36,061 nucleotides of DNA from Deltaproteobacteria bacterium. GTDB taxonomy: Bacteria; Desulfobacterota; Syntrophia; Syntrophales; Smithellaceae. Each line of letters begins with the position of its first letter. Within the stretch, counting starts at the first letter, position 1. Shown in pieces: positions 16,627-24,812 of the stretch. The notes beneath the pieces were generated by a model, which was not told the origin of the DNA, searched no databases, and saw only the letters and a program-made list of their open reading frames with translations. The DNA lies in assembly GCA_012729055.1 (NCBI GenBank), contig JAAYDW010000089.1, positions 1-36,061 of the forward strand, given 5' to 3'. The translations under genes were made by a program, and so were the position numbers.

Positions 16627-18909
16627 TCACCCGCCGTTTACGGAATCGTAGATCTCCTGGCTGGTGCAGACTTCGTAGTACTTTCGGGGCGTGGGGCGGG
16701 TGATTCCATACGACTCGGGATCGATTTCGTAAACAGGCGATTCCCGGATCACGAGCTGCTGGAAGTGGCCGTTCAAAAGGGGCACTTTACCGGCGTAAAA
16801 CTGAACGCTTTCTCCCCGTCCCGCCTTGCAGTCGACTTTTTTCAGTTTGATTTCGCGCGACAGCTTTTCGAAACTGTCTTCGCTGAGCTCGATGCCGTTG
16901 ACGTTGTAGCGGATCGAGACGTCGTCGACGGTGTCGTCGATTTCTTCCCGGACGTTTTTAAACACGTAGAGATTGTGGGGAAGCGCTTCGTTTGCGTAAT
17001 GCCGGCGCAGCTTCCGATTGCAGGCGGACAGGCGGTCGGCCATGTTGATGGCGGGTGAAATCATGATCCGCGAATCGCCGTCGAAAAGATACGACGGAGG
17101 GCCGGCGCTGCAGGAAATGCCGATGCCGAGTTCCAGGATCGGCAGGCGGTTTTCCTCGTTTTTAACATTGTAACGCTGGACGATCTGCAGGATGCGGACG
17201 GCCAGACCGCAGGCGCGGGCGACGCTGTACCACCCCTCCGGCGTGTTTTCGTTTTCAAAGATCGAAAGGATGATGGCGTCTCCCTCGATGAAAACCTTAA
17301 AGGCGTCGTAAATCCAGAGAATTTCCGAAATCGGATCGAAGAAATTGAGACTGAAGTGCGACGCCGGATTGAGTCCGCGGGTCCGCATGATATGACTGAT
17401 CTGAATCGAACCGCGGATGTCCGCCTTGAGGATGACGTGATTGTTGACCGGCTTTTCCTCTTCCGTGAGGCGCTCCTGGGGCAGGAGGAATTCATACAGC
17501 GACCGGTTGCCCCGCGACAATTGCAGCGTCTTTTCATCGGAGACGAGCAGAATGGCGTCCATCGCGTCATTGAGGATCGAGGCGTTGTAGAGGTCCCGGT
17601 GATACCGCGAGAACTGGCGGAGAAAATTCAGCAGGTGCTTCTTTCTCTCCACGACCGGCGCGGTTTGGATCCAGCGGACGCCCTGCTCAAGCGGGGCCAG
17701 CGGGAAATCTCCGCCCTGGACGGATTTCCGTCTTTTGAGCTGCCGTCTGAGCGACCGCCGCGACCAGAAATCGACCAGATAATCCCGGATTTGCCCGGGC
17801 GCCATCGGCGGACAGTAGATGCCGTAGATGGCTTTGATTTCAAAGGAGGCCGTGATCTTTTTCATCAGGCCGGACTTTTTGAACGCCCGGTAAAAATAAT
17901 TCAGGAAATACTGGCGCGTTTTGATCTGCTCTTCGATCTCGCGGAGCCGGTCTTCGGCGTCTCCTCTGCTGCGGGCGTTTTCCATCTGTTCCTGGGCTTC
18001 AAACACGTTGAACATGAGATCGATATTGCCGGTTTCCATGATCCAGGGATCGTACATCCGCGCTTTGTCGGAAAGCGCCGGTTCTTTGACCGGAGGCGCG
18101 GATTCCGGCCCGGTCGCGCGGCGGGTGAGGTCGGTCTTGGCCAGAAGATCATAGATGATAGACGTGACAGTGGTGTAGCTGTCCGGGTCCCGCGCACGCT
18201 TTCCGATCAGCACGTATTCTTCGATCAGGAAAAAATCGTCCGACGTATTGCCGGTATGGAGAACCGGGTTGTTGAAAAAGACGTCCGGAAGAATCTGTCC
18301 GGCGGAAAAATGCGTTTCGCGCATGTTCCGGAGATGGCGGGTTTGAATGTCCGTCAGGATCTGAAACAGTTCCTTCCCCGCCGACCGAAGAATGCGGTTC
18401 TGGTTGAGTTTGATTTCCGCCAGCTTTTCCCGCGTGCGGAATCCCTCGACGTCGCCTTGCCGCGAGGAGAGCTGGTAGGAGCGGATCCGCTGCTCGAAAT
18501 TCTCCACCAGATTTTTGTACTGGATGCGAATTTCCTCGAGAAACAATTTGGCCAGGGCGACCTGTCCCAGGTAATCGATCTGGGTTTCGGTTTCCATTTT
18601 CGCCCGGTTGATGGCGTGCTGTAAAATTTCCGTGCAGAGATTTCGCAGGATGTCCTTTTCGCTTTCGCAGATGTCGCGCTTGTAATCTTTGAAATAATAG
18701 TCTGTGCGGGTATGCTTGACGAGCACCAGCGACGCCGTTTTCTTGAGGACGTTGTGAAGCTGCGGACTGACGTACACGTCGATGTGGATGTTGTCCACGC
18801 CGCAGGCCAGCCTGTCCAGAGAGAACTGGACGCGATACGGCCTGAAGGGCAGGCCGCGCAGCTCGGGCAGACGGGCGAATAAGAAAAAGAGGTTCAACAT
18901 GCATTCCAT
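16627..18909 (-). CDS. Large protein with C-terminal class III nucleotide cyclase domain
   Basis: The first ~480 of 760 residues are unfamiliar: basic and helix-rich with probable coiled-coil stretches (about 115-190 and 285-330), no signal peptide, no clear membrane segment. Residues ~490-640 fit a class III adenylate/guanylate cyclase fold: Asp497 in ILKADIRGS and Asp544 in FIEGDAIILSIFE would bind the two metals, and Asn622/Arg626 in INMADRLSAC match the N-x-x-x-R pair contacting ribose and phosphate. Their spacing is normal for the family. Substrate-choosing residues cannot be assigned, so ATP or GTP is open. The start is ATG 18909; ATG 18900 is an alternative and neither has a strong ribosome-binding site. 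It stands alone on the minus strand, facing cydB. If active, it would make a cyclic nucleotide signal in response to an unknown cue. Confidence 0.8.
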   Translation of the reverse strand: MECMLNLFFLFARLPELRGLPFRPYRVQFSLDRLACGVDNIHIDVYVSPQLHNVLKKTASLVLVKHTRTDYYFKDYKRDICESEKDILRNLCTEILQHAINRAKMETETQIDYLGQVALAKLFLEEIRIQYKNLVENFEQRIRSYQLSSRQGDVEGFRTREKLAEIKLNQNRILRSAGKELFQILTDIQTRHLRNMRETHFSAGQILPDVFFNNPVLHTGNTSDDFFLIEEYVLIGKRARDPDSYTTVTSIIYDLLAKTDLTRRATGPESAPPVKEPALSDKARMYDPWIMETGNIDLMFNVFEAQEQMENARSRGDAEDRLREIEEQIKTRQYFLNYFYRAFKKSGLMKKITASFEIKAIYGIYCPPMAPGQIRDYLVDFWSRRSLRRQLKRRKSVQGGDFPLAPLEQGVRWIQTAPVVERKKHLLNFLRQFSRYHRDLYNASILNDAMDAILLVSDEKTLQLSRGNRSLYEFLLPQERLTEEEKPVNNHVILKADIRGSIQISHIMRTRGLNPASHFSLNFFDPISEILWIYDAFKVFIEGDAIILSIFENENTPEGWYSVARACGLAVRILQIVQRYNVKNEENRLPILELGIGISCSAGPPSYLFDGDSRIMISPAINMADRLSACNRKLRRHYANEALPHNLYVFKNVREEIDDTVDDVSIRYNVNGIELSEDSFEKLSREIKLKKVDCKAGRGESVQFYAGKVPLLNGHFQQLVIRESPVYEIDPESYGITRPTPRKYYEVCTSQEIYDSVNGG

Positions 18910-19180
18910 CCGGATCGTTTGATTGTTACCTTTGCCGGGATGATCGGTTCCTCCGATTTTGCGTTCTTACTACCTCATTGCACGGCGCAACGCAAGCCGC
19001 AGATCATGGAAGAAAATGATGCACATTGTCCGATGCCGAAGGGCGCGCCATGAAAGGCCTGGCGCAAGAAACTCCTTGCCGGGGCCGGCGATCGGCAACC
19101 GCCGCCGAACCGGACGGCGCCGGAGAATGGATTGGATGAACGCTTCCCGCAGGTTCCAGAGGAAACGGCGGGGCGGGAGG

Positions 19181-20245
19181 TTACTTGACGCCCAGCTGTT
19201 CTTTGAGCTTGCTGCGGTTCCTGATCGCTTCGCCGACGCGGTTAAGCGCGAGCGAGATATCGTCGTCGGGTTTGCCCAAAATGCGGTCTGCCTGCCTGTA
19301 GAGCCCGAGCGCGGCATCGAGATCGCCGCGACTTTCCGCGCAGACGCCCAGATTGTAAATGAGCGCGTAGGAATTGGCGGCCAGATTGCCGGCCTGACCC
19401 CAGAGTTCGCAGGCGCTGTCCATGCGGCCTTTTCCCGCGTATTCCAGACCGCGCTTGAGCTTGTCGATCGCTTCTTTCGATTCGATGCCGTCGGTGGACT
19501 CCATCAGGCGGATCTCCCGTGTGACATAGTAAGGGGCGATGTCGCGGCGGAACTCCTGCTTAACGCGTTCCCTGGCCTGCTCAAGCAGGACCATTTCGCT
19601 TTGGACCGGACGGGTGTCCTCGCAGCCGGCGGAATCGATCATGGCGGAAAGATTGCGTGAGTAAAGCACCCGGCCCGTGGCGACATCGACCAGGCGGGGG
19701 GTGACGGAGAAGTTGGCAACGCGCCGGAGGCAGCGGACCTGATAGTACCGCCACTGAAGGCAGGCGCCGCGGTAGAGGTTTCCCTTCTTGTCCCGTTTCT
19801 GCTCGTAATACGTGCAGGTCTGCCGCCTTTCCGAGTAGGGGCTGTCATCGTAGGCGTTGCGGGTGACGATGCCTGTGTAGATGCCCTGCGCGCCGACGAG
19901 CCGGCCCAGTTTGACGGCTGTTTTTTCATCGACCAGGCCGCTTTGCGAAAATTTCATTTCACTTGTCACCTTGTCGATGGATGCCCGGTCCACCAGCGTG
20001 AAATACGGCTTATCGTCGATGCCGATGCCCGAGAGCACGCTTTCCAGCTCCGCGGCGAAGGCCCGTCCTTCCGGTCCGGCAAAAGGCAGAACGGCGACGG
20101 CCTTGGTGAGCGAGGCTTCATGGTACTGCGCGGGCTTGAGCATGTTCACGCGGACTTTCGTCGCGCAGCCGGAAACGACGGGCACGCCGAGGGCCATCAC
20201 TCCCAGGAGGAAGCAGAACCAGCGGCGGCGTCTTGAACGGATCAT
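19181..20245 (-). CDS. CsgG-like lipoprotein with TPR-type C-terminus
   Basis: The 354-aa precursor has an Arg-rich start, a hydrophobic segment and the lipobox VVSGC (Cys27), so it is probably an outer-membrane-directed lipoprotein. Residues ~45-250 resemble the CsgG/curli-assembly family: AVAVLPFAGPEG, then YFTLVDRASIDKVTSEMKFSQSGLVDEKTAVKLGRLVGAQGIYTG and a strand-rich VTPRLVDVATGRVLYSRN. An insertion containing three Cys (about 140-170) is unusual. The C-terminal ~90 residues form TPR-like helix pairs (LWGQAGNLAANSYALIYNLGVCAESRGDLDAALGLYRQADRIL). It is the last gene of a three-gene operon, 12 bp after the CsgG-family gene. Role inferred: part of an envelope secretion or peptidoglycan-associated assembly, partner unknown. 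Confidence 0.8.
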   Translation of the reverse strand: MIRSRRRRWFCFLLGVMALGVPVVSGCATKVRVNMLKPAQYHEASLTKAVAVLPFAGPEGRAFAAELESVLSGIGIDDKPYFTLVDRASIDKVTSEMKFSQSGLVDEKTAVKLGRLVGAQGIYTGIVTRNAYDDSPYSERRQTCTYYEQKRDKKGNLYRGACLQWRYYQVRCLRRVANFSVTPRLVDVATGRVLYSRNLSAMIDSAGCEDTRPVQSEMVLLEQARERVKQEFRRDIAPYYVTREIRLMESTDGIESKEAIDKLKRGLEYAGKGRMDSACELWGQAGNLAANSYALIYNLGVCAESRGDLDAALGLYRQADRILGKPDDDISLALNRVGEAIRNRSKLKEQLGVK

Positions 20246-20257
20246 GGGATTTTCTCC

Positions 20258-20980
20258 TTATTCGTCGAGCTCGATCGATGATTTGGATCTGTTTCTCCGC
20301 CTCGTGTCCTTGGCGGAGTATTGTTTCAGGCATTCCTCGTCTTTGAGCGCCAGGGAGCATTCCAGATAGTCGGTGATCTCGATGATGCAGCCGCGGATGG
20401 CCTTGCCGGTCGGAGTTTTAGTCTGCCGGCCCAGAGAACCGGAAAGTCCGGGCACAATGGCCGACGATCCGCTGACCCTCATGCCGCCGGAGGTGGACCT
20501 GGCTTCAATGGTCCGTGTGTCGATGATTTCCGCCGTCTCCGCGTCAATGACCTTCAGATCCACGGCGATGTAGGCCGTCTTCTTGCCTCCGCCGAAAGAA
20601 AAGCCGCGGAAATTGACGCCGCCCCCCTCGTCGCCGCTTTCCTCGTAGGCGGAAACCGTGGCGGAGACGAGATACTGCGCGCCCTTGATCCGGCCCGTTT
20701 TGAGCCTTGTGGAAGGATCCGTCAGGCCCGATTCGCTTAACTGCTGTTCGCCAAGCGCTCCCCCAAGCTCCCGCCGTTCCATGATCCGGAAGGCTCTGGT
20801 GGCGGCCAGTTCGTTGATCAGCAGGTCTTGCAGCTCCGTCGCCGTCGAACCCGACCACCAGTGGGCGGAAGTGTTGTTGGAAAAACGCAGCACGGCGATG
20901 CGCGGTTTTTCCTGGGCGAACGCGGCCGAGGCGCAAAGCAGAATCAGGAAAATCAAGCCGCAAGCCAATCCTTTTTTCAT
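20258..20980 (-). CDS. CsgG-family exported protein
   Basis: This 240-aa protein starts at ATG 20980 with GGAGGATACA upstream; the longer open frame to 21133 only overlaps the preceding gene. It has a standard signal peptide ending ASAAFA-QEK. The mature part matches the CsgG domain: KPRIAVLRFSNNTS, ELQDLLINELAATRAFRIMERREL, EQQLSESGLTDPSTRLKTGRIKGAQYLVSATV, and a strand-rich stretch (GGGVNFRGFSFGGGKKTAYIAVDLKVIDAETAEII). Unlike E. coli CsgG it has no lipobox Cys, so it is probably periplasmic or pore-forming without a lipid anchor. It sits between an FlgT-like gene and a CsgG-like lipoprotein, without csgE, csgF or curlin genes nearby, so curli secretion is not indicated. Confidence 0.85.
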   Translation of the reverse strand: MKKGLACGLIFLILLCASAAFAQEKPRIAVLRFSNNTSAHWWSGSTATELQDLLINELAATRAFRIMERRELGGALGEQQLSESGLTDPSTRLKTGRIKGAQYLVSATVSAYEESGDEGGGVNFRGFSFGGGKKTAYIAVDLKVIDAETAEIIDTRTIEARSTSGGMRVSGSSAIVPGLSGSLGRQTKTPTGKAIRGCIIEITDYLECSLALKDEECLKQYSAKDTRRRNRSKSSIELDE

Positions 20981-21008
20981 TGTATCCTCCTTGAGACGTG
21001 GAATGGCG

Positions 21009-22148
21009 TCATTCGCACGGCCTTGTGTATTGCAGCACCAGCGAATAAGGCGAAAAATTGACGAGTTTAAAGTTTCCCTTCTGTTGGATGCTGTTGGCCA
21101 GGTACAGCGTGTTTTCGGGATAGCTGACCACAAAACTGCCCATTTCTTTTTCTTCCACGGCGGAGACCCAGACGATGCTCTGCAGGAGCGCCTTGACGTC
21201 CAGAACCGTATTGAGGTCGCTTACGCCCTCGACCCGGACCGCAACCCTGCGGGTGTTGCCCTGAATGTATTTGCCGATCTTGTCCAGAAGCGCCGGCGCC
21301 AGGTTTTCCGCCAGTTCCTTCATCGCGCGCTCCGCCGCGTCTTCCTTCGAATTGGCCAGCGCCCGGGCCTCTTCTGTGCCGGCGGTGAGAATTTCGATCT
21401 GGCCGGTTTTGTTGTTCTTCGCCAGAATGCGGTACGTGAGCCGGACCGTGACGTTGTTGAACGGCATGGAAAGACCGTAGCCGATGTCTTCGCCCTTGCG
21501 TGTGGAAATGGTGTAGTCGACTTTTCCGATGATGATCAGATTGGACAGGAATTTGTAGATCAGGCTGCGCAGCGCAAACGTGCTTCCCGAGCGCACGGCG
21601 CGCTCGATTTCCCTGGCGTCCACAGCCCGGGTCGGGGCGACATCCACCACCGTGTATCCCTGTTCGATAATTTTGGCGATCAGCGTTTCGGAAAGAATGT
21701 TCGTTTCTTCAAATTCATCGCCGCGGCGGCCGGGTTTTCGGGCGGGAATAAACAGCGCGATGGCGTTGTTCAGCCCCAGCTGCGAGACGGCTTCGCGGGC
21801 CTGGGAGGTCTCCACGCAGGCGTTGATCCGGACATGCAGAATATCATCCGCGACGTTTTCTGCAAGCACGTTGTAACTCTTGACCACGCCGCCCGCCCGG
21901 GTTTTGATGACGTCTTCCACCAGCGTGAAGTTCTGCACGAAGCTGCCGGCCTTCACTTCCGTGCCGGCCACCTGCTCAACGGCCGCCCACTTGGCGCGGG
22001 CGACGGCTTCCATTTTTGCCGACGGCACGTCCTCATTGATGATGGCCGCTTCCCCTCCGGCGTCGACGCATTTGGCCTGCCCGGAGGCGGCAAAAGAGGC
22101 GAAGCAGACCAGGATAATTAAAACAAACAAGGATGAAACGGCTTTCAT
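21009..22148 (-). CDS. FlgT-like exported protein (tentative)
   Basis: This 379-aa protein starts at ATG 22148 (AGAGGGGGAT upstream) with a signal peptide (SSLFVLIILVCFASFAASGQA). Residues ~45-110 (ARAKWAAVEQVAGTEVKAGSFVQ, then EDVIKTRAGGVVKSYNVL) match the N-terminal pattern of the FlgT/LPP20-type periplasmic domain, in which an Ala-rich helix is followed by a strand ending in G-x-V-x-x-Y. A middle domain (about 150-290) has ILSETLIAKIIEQGYTVVDV and FGIAMPFNNVTVRLTYRIL-like strands resembling CsgG/TolB-N type folds. No flagellar gene is nearby, so a flagellar role is not implied. It is first in the operon with the two CsgG-like genes (28 and 12 bp gaps) and is preceded by its own promoter. 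Confidence 0.65.
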   Translation of the reverse strand: MKAVSSLFVLIILVCFASFAASGQAKCVDAGGEAAIINEDVPSAKMEAVARAKWAAVEQVAGTEVKAGSFVQNFTLVEDVIKTRAGGVVKSYNVLAENVADDILHVRINACVETSQAREAVSQLGLNNAIALFIPARKPGRRGDEFEETNILSETLIAKIIEQGYTVVDVAPTRAVDAREIERAVRSGSTFALRSLIYKFLSNLIIIGKVDYTISTRKGEDIGYGLSMPFNNVTVRLTYRILAKNNKTGQIEILTAGTEEARALANSKEDAAERAMKELAENLAPALLDKIGKYIQGNTRRVAVRVEGVSDLNTVLDVKALLQSIVWVSAVEEKEMGSFVVSYPENTLYLANSIQQKGNFKLVNFSPYSLVLQYTRPCE

Positions 22149-22212
22149 GGATCCCCCTCTGAACCGTTTTTTATGGTTACCGGCAAAACAGCGCTCAGGC
22201 AATGCTTGGCCG

Positions 22213-22241
22213 ACACTAGCATAAAGAAGGAGGTTTTTCAA
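22213..22241 (-). promoter_or_regulatory. Sigma70-type promoter of the FlgT/CsgG-like operon
   Basis: On the minus strand: TTGAAA (+ coordinates 22241-22236), 17-nt spacer, TAGTGT (22218-22213), 64 bp before the ATG at 22148. It lies immediately past the mnmE stop at 22243, suggesting the operon is transcribed separately from the rpmH-mnmE block upstream. Confidence 0.5.
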
Positions 22242-22242
22242 T

Positions 22243-23625
22243 TTACTTGCCGATACAGAAGGTGGAGAAAATTTTGGCCAGGACGTCGTCCTGGATTTTC
22301 CGGCCGGTGATCTCATCGACGGCGTCCAGCGCTTCGTGAAGCTCGAAAGCGGCGAATTCCGGCGAGCGGCCCGCGCGGAAATTTTCCAGCGCCGCCGTAA
22401 GGCCGTCCAGCGCTTTTTTTAGCGCCAGTTTATGACGCAGCGAGATGATGATGCCGTCGCCGTCGTCGGTGCCGCGGCCGCCCGCTTGTTCAAGAACCGC
22501 CCGGCGCAGATCGTCGAGGCCGACGCCGAATTTTGCCGAAATGCGCAGCATGCGGGAGCCGGGGGGAATCCTGTCCTGCAGATCACCGGGGCTCCAGGCC
22601 GCGGGCAGATCGGATTTGTTCATGACCAGAAGCGTTTTGTTTGCGCGGGATTGGTTTTGTTCCATAATGAGCCGGTCTTCATCCGTGAGCGGCCGGCTGC
22701 CGTCAAGAAGGATGATCGTGACATCGGCCTCCTCCAGAAGCGCCCAGACGCGGTCGATGCCTTCTTTTTCAATGATGTCCCGGGGGGCGCGGATGCCAGC
22801 CGTGTCCGTCAGATGAACCAAAAGTCCGTTCCAGGTGAGCGTATCCGTGATCAGGTCGCGGGTCGTGCCGGGGATGTCCGTGACGATGGCTTTTTTTCGT
22901 CCGGCGAGGCTGTTGAGCAGACTGGACTTGCCCACATTGGGCTTTCCGGTGATAACGGCGCGGATGCCTTCGGTGGTAAGACGGCCCTGACGGTAGGTGG
23001 CGAGAAGGGATTCGATCTGCTTAGCGGCCTTTGCGATTTGCGACGGCGCGGGCGGCGCTTCTTCCTCGCCAATGTCGTCGGAAAAATCGATGGCGGCTTC
23101 CAGCGACGCCAGGGCGTCGATCAGGAGCGACCGCACGTCCCGGAGTTTATCGCCCAGCGCGCCCTTCAACTGCGCCAGGCCGATTTGCCAGGCCCGTTCC
23201 GACCGGGCGGAAATCATGGCCGCGAGGGCTTCCGCCTGCGCCAGATCCAGGCGACCGTTTTGAAACGCGCGCAGGGAAAACTCGCCGGGACGCGCCGGAC
23301 GGCAGCCTGCGCGCAGGCATTGTTCGAGAACGGCTTCCAGAATGAGCGGATTGCCGTGGCAGGAGATTTCCAGGACGTCTTCGCCGGTGAACGAATGCGG
23401 CCGGCGCATCAGCGCCACGAGCACTTCGTCGAGCACGGTTTTGCCGTCCGCCGTTACGAGATCGCCGTGGTACAGACGGTGGCTTTGCCAGGGGCAGGTT
23501 TTGTGTGCGGGGCGAAAAAGACGGCGTCCGACTTCGGCGGACGCAGGACCGCTCACGCGGATGAGCCCCAGTCCCGCCGCACCCGGCGGGGTTGCGATGG
23601 CTGCGATGGTGTCTGTCTGCGTCAT
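22243..23625 (-). CDS. mnmE: tRNA modification GTPase MnmE
   Basis: The 460-aa protein is MnmE (TrmE), which with MnmG installs the cmnm5 or tau-type carboxymethylaminomethyl group on U34 of certain tRNAs. It has the N-terminal folate-binding domain (about 1-120), the central helical domain, a G domain inserted near residues 215-380 with the P-loop TGKPNVGKSS, DTAG and NKSD, and the diagnostic C-terminus FCIGK, whose Cys acts in catalysis. Length is usual. No mnmG is seen here. Start is ATG 23625. It closes the rpmH-rnpA-yidD-yidC-jag-mnmE block, after a 182-bp gap containing heptamer repeats, and is followed by the FlgT/CsgG-like operon. Confidence 0.97.
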   Translation of the reverse strand: MTQTDTIAAIATPPGAAGLGLIRVSGPASAEVGRRLFRPAHKTCPWQSHRLYHGDLVTADGKTVLDEVLVALMRRPHSFTGEDVLEISCHGNPLILEAVLEQCLRAGCRPARPGEFSLRAFQNGRLDLAQAEALAAMISARSERAWQIGLAQLKGALGDKLRDVRSLLIDALASLEAAIDFSDDIGEEEAPPAPSQIAKAAKQIESLLATYRQGRLTTEGIRAVITGKPNVGKSSLLNSLAGRKKAIVTDIPGTTRDLITDTLTWNGLLVHLTDTAGIRAPRDIIEKEGIDRVWALLEEADVTIILLDGSRPLTDEDRLIMEQNQSRANKTLLVMNKSDLPAAWSPGDLQDRIPPGSRMLRISAKFGVGLDDLRRAVLEQAGGRGTDDGDGIIISLRHKLALKKALDGLTAALENFRAGRSPEFAAFELHEALDAVDEITGRKIQDDVLAKIFSTFCIGK

Positions 23626-23741
23626 GTTTTACACATTATCCTGAAGAAACAGGGAAGATAGTTCAAGGCCAAAGGCCAAGGCGATGGGCAAAGGGTGACA
23701 GGAAAAGAACCCCGGGCTATCAGCTACGATCTACGAGCTGT

Positions 23742-23804
23742 CCACCATCCACCATCCACCATCCACTAGTCACCATTCACCATTCACCATTCACCATCCA
23801 CCAA
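23742..23804. repeat. Nine tandem heptamers in the jag-mnmE gap
   Basis: Nine consecutive 7-bp units with consensus YCACCAT: three CCACCAT, one degenerate CCACTAG, four TCACCAT, one CCACCAA. The tract ends 4 bp before the jag stop. It resembles short tandemly repeated repetitive (STRR) heptamers known from other bacteria. It lies in what is probably transcribed as part of the jag-mnmE mRNA. Confidence 0.9.
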
Positions 23805-23807
23805 GTA

Positions 23808-24788
23808 CTATTGCCGGCTTTTATTCCTGGGAACGCCGTTGCCTTTTTTTGCCGGTAAAACGATCACTTTCCGATATTCGCCTTCACCGCGGCTTTTCGT
23901 GATGAGCGCTTCGTCATCCTGCAGCGCGAGATGGATGATCCGGCGGTCGTGGGCGTTCATGTGGGCCAGCGACAGAGGCTTTTGCGTTTTCTTGACTTTT
24001 TCGCGGATCCGTTCGGCCATTTCGAGCAGGGATTCCTCGCGCCGTTTGCGGTATTCTTCCGAATCCACAAGGATCATTTTACGCTCGGCATCGGATCGGT
24101 TGACGGCCTTGTTGAGCAGGTACTGGATCGCATCCAGATTCTGCCCGCGCCGTCCGATCAAAAGCCCGCTGTCGTCTCCGGCAATGCTGAGAATGACCGT
24201 GTCGTCCGTTTCCGTGGCCGTCACCCGGCATTCAAAGGTCATTCGGGCAAGCAGGCCCTCGAGCAGGTCCCTGGCTTTGAGCGCGGCCGGGCTGGTGGCG
24301 GGCACCGCAGGGACGGGGGGCAGGACGAGAGCCGGCGCCCGGGGCGGCGCTTCCGCTGTGTCCGCCGGCTGCGCAGCAGCGTTGGGCGGGAGGGGACGGG
24401 GCGCGGCCGGCGCAAATTTAGCGGCGCGCGCTTCCGGTCTGGGCCGCGCGTCGCACCGGTTTTCGGATCGGGCGGTTTCCGGCCGGTCGTTTCGTCTTTG
24501 TTCCGGGCGGGGCTCGGGTCGCAGCGCCGATCTTTCTTCCGATCGGGGCTCTCTTTTCGCTTCCGTCCGGATGACGGGTGACTCATTGTCCAGGGAAAAA
24601 TCCATGTCGAAGGAAAGCAGCGAAGCGCGGATTCTGGCCTTTTTGGCCCCCAGTCCCAGAAAACCGTTCGATCCTTCGGAAATAATTTCGATATTCAGTT
24701 TTGCGCGGGTGACGCCGAATTCCCGGCAGGCTTTTTCAATCGCGTTGTCGATGTTTTTTTCTTCTATTTCCAGTGTCTTTGAACTCAT
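23808..24788 (-). CDS. jag: Jag/KhpB RNA-binding protein (KH and R3H domains)
   Basis: This 326-aa protein is the SpoIIIJ-associated Jag (KhpB) protein. The N-terminal Jag_N domain (about 1-55, with EIEEKNIDNAIEKACREFGV and GFLGLGAKKARI) is followed by a long low-complexity linker of ~100 residues rich in Arg, Pro, Glu and Ala, then a KH domain (about 175-255) with GLLIGRRGQNLDAIQYLLNK and a terminal R3H domain (RRIIHLALQDDEALITKSRG). It binds RNA and acts with the cell-envelope/YidC system. The linker is longer and more charged than in most homologues. Start is ATG 24788 (GGAGTT upstream), 24 bp after yidC, so co-transcription is expected. Confidence 0.95.
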   Translation of the reverse strand: MSSKTLEIEEKNIDNAIEKACREFGVTRAKLNIEIISEGSNGFLGLGAKKARIRASLLSFDMDFSLDNESPVIRTEAKREPRSEERSALRPEPRPEQRRNDRPETARSENRCDARPRPEARAAKFAPAAPRPLPPNAAAQPADTAEAPPRAPALVLPPVPAVPATSPAALKARDLLEGLLARMTFECRVTATETDDTVILSIAGDDSGLLIGRRGQNLDAIQYLLNKAVNRSDAERKMILVDSEEYRKRREESLLEMAERIREKVKKTQKPLSLAHMNAHDRRIIHLALQDDEALITKSRGEGEYRKVIVLPAKKGNGVPRNKSRQ

Positions 24789-24812
24789 GTCGAACTCCGT
24801 ATGCCGGCGGTA

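Noticed and set aside
22432-23661. Plus-strand open frame opposite mnmE
   Set aside because: mnmE is certain on the minus strand; this frame is a shadow.
23742-23804. CRISPR-like array
   Set aside because: Units are 7 bp with no spacers, so this is a tandem repeat, not CRISPR.
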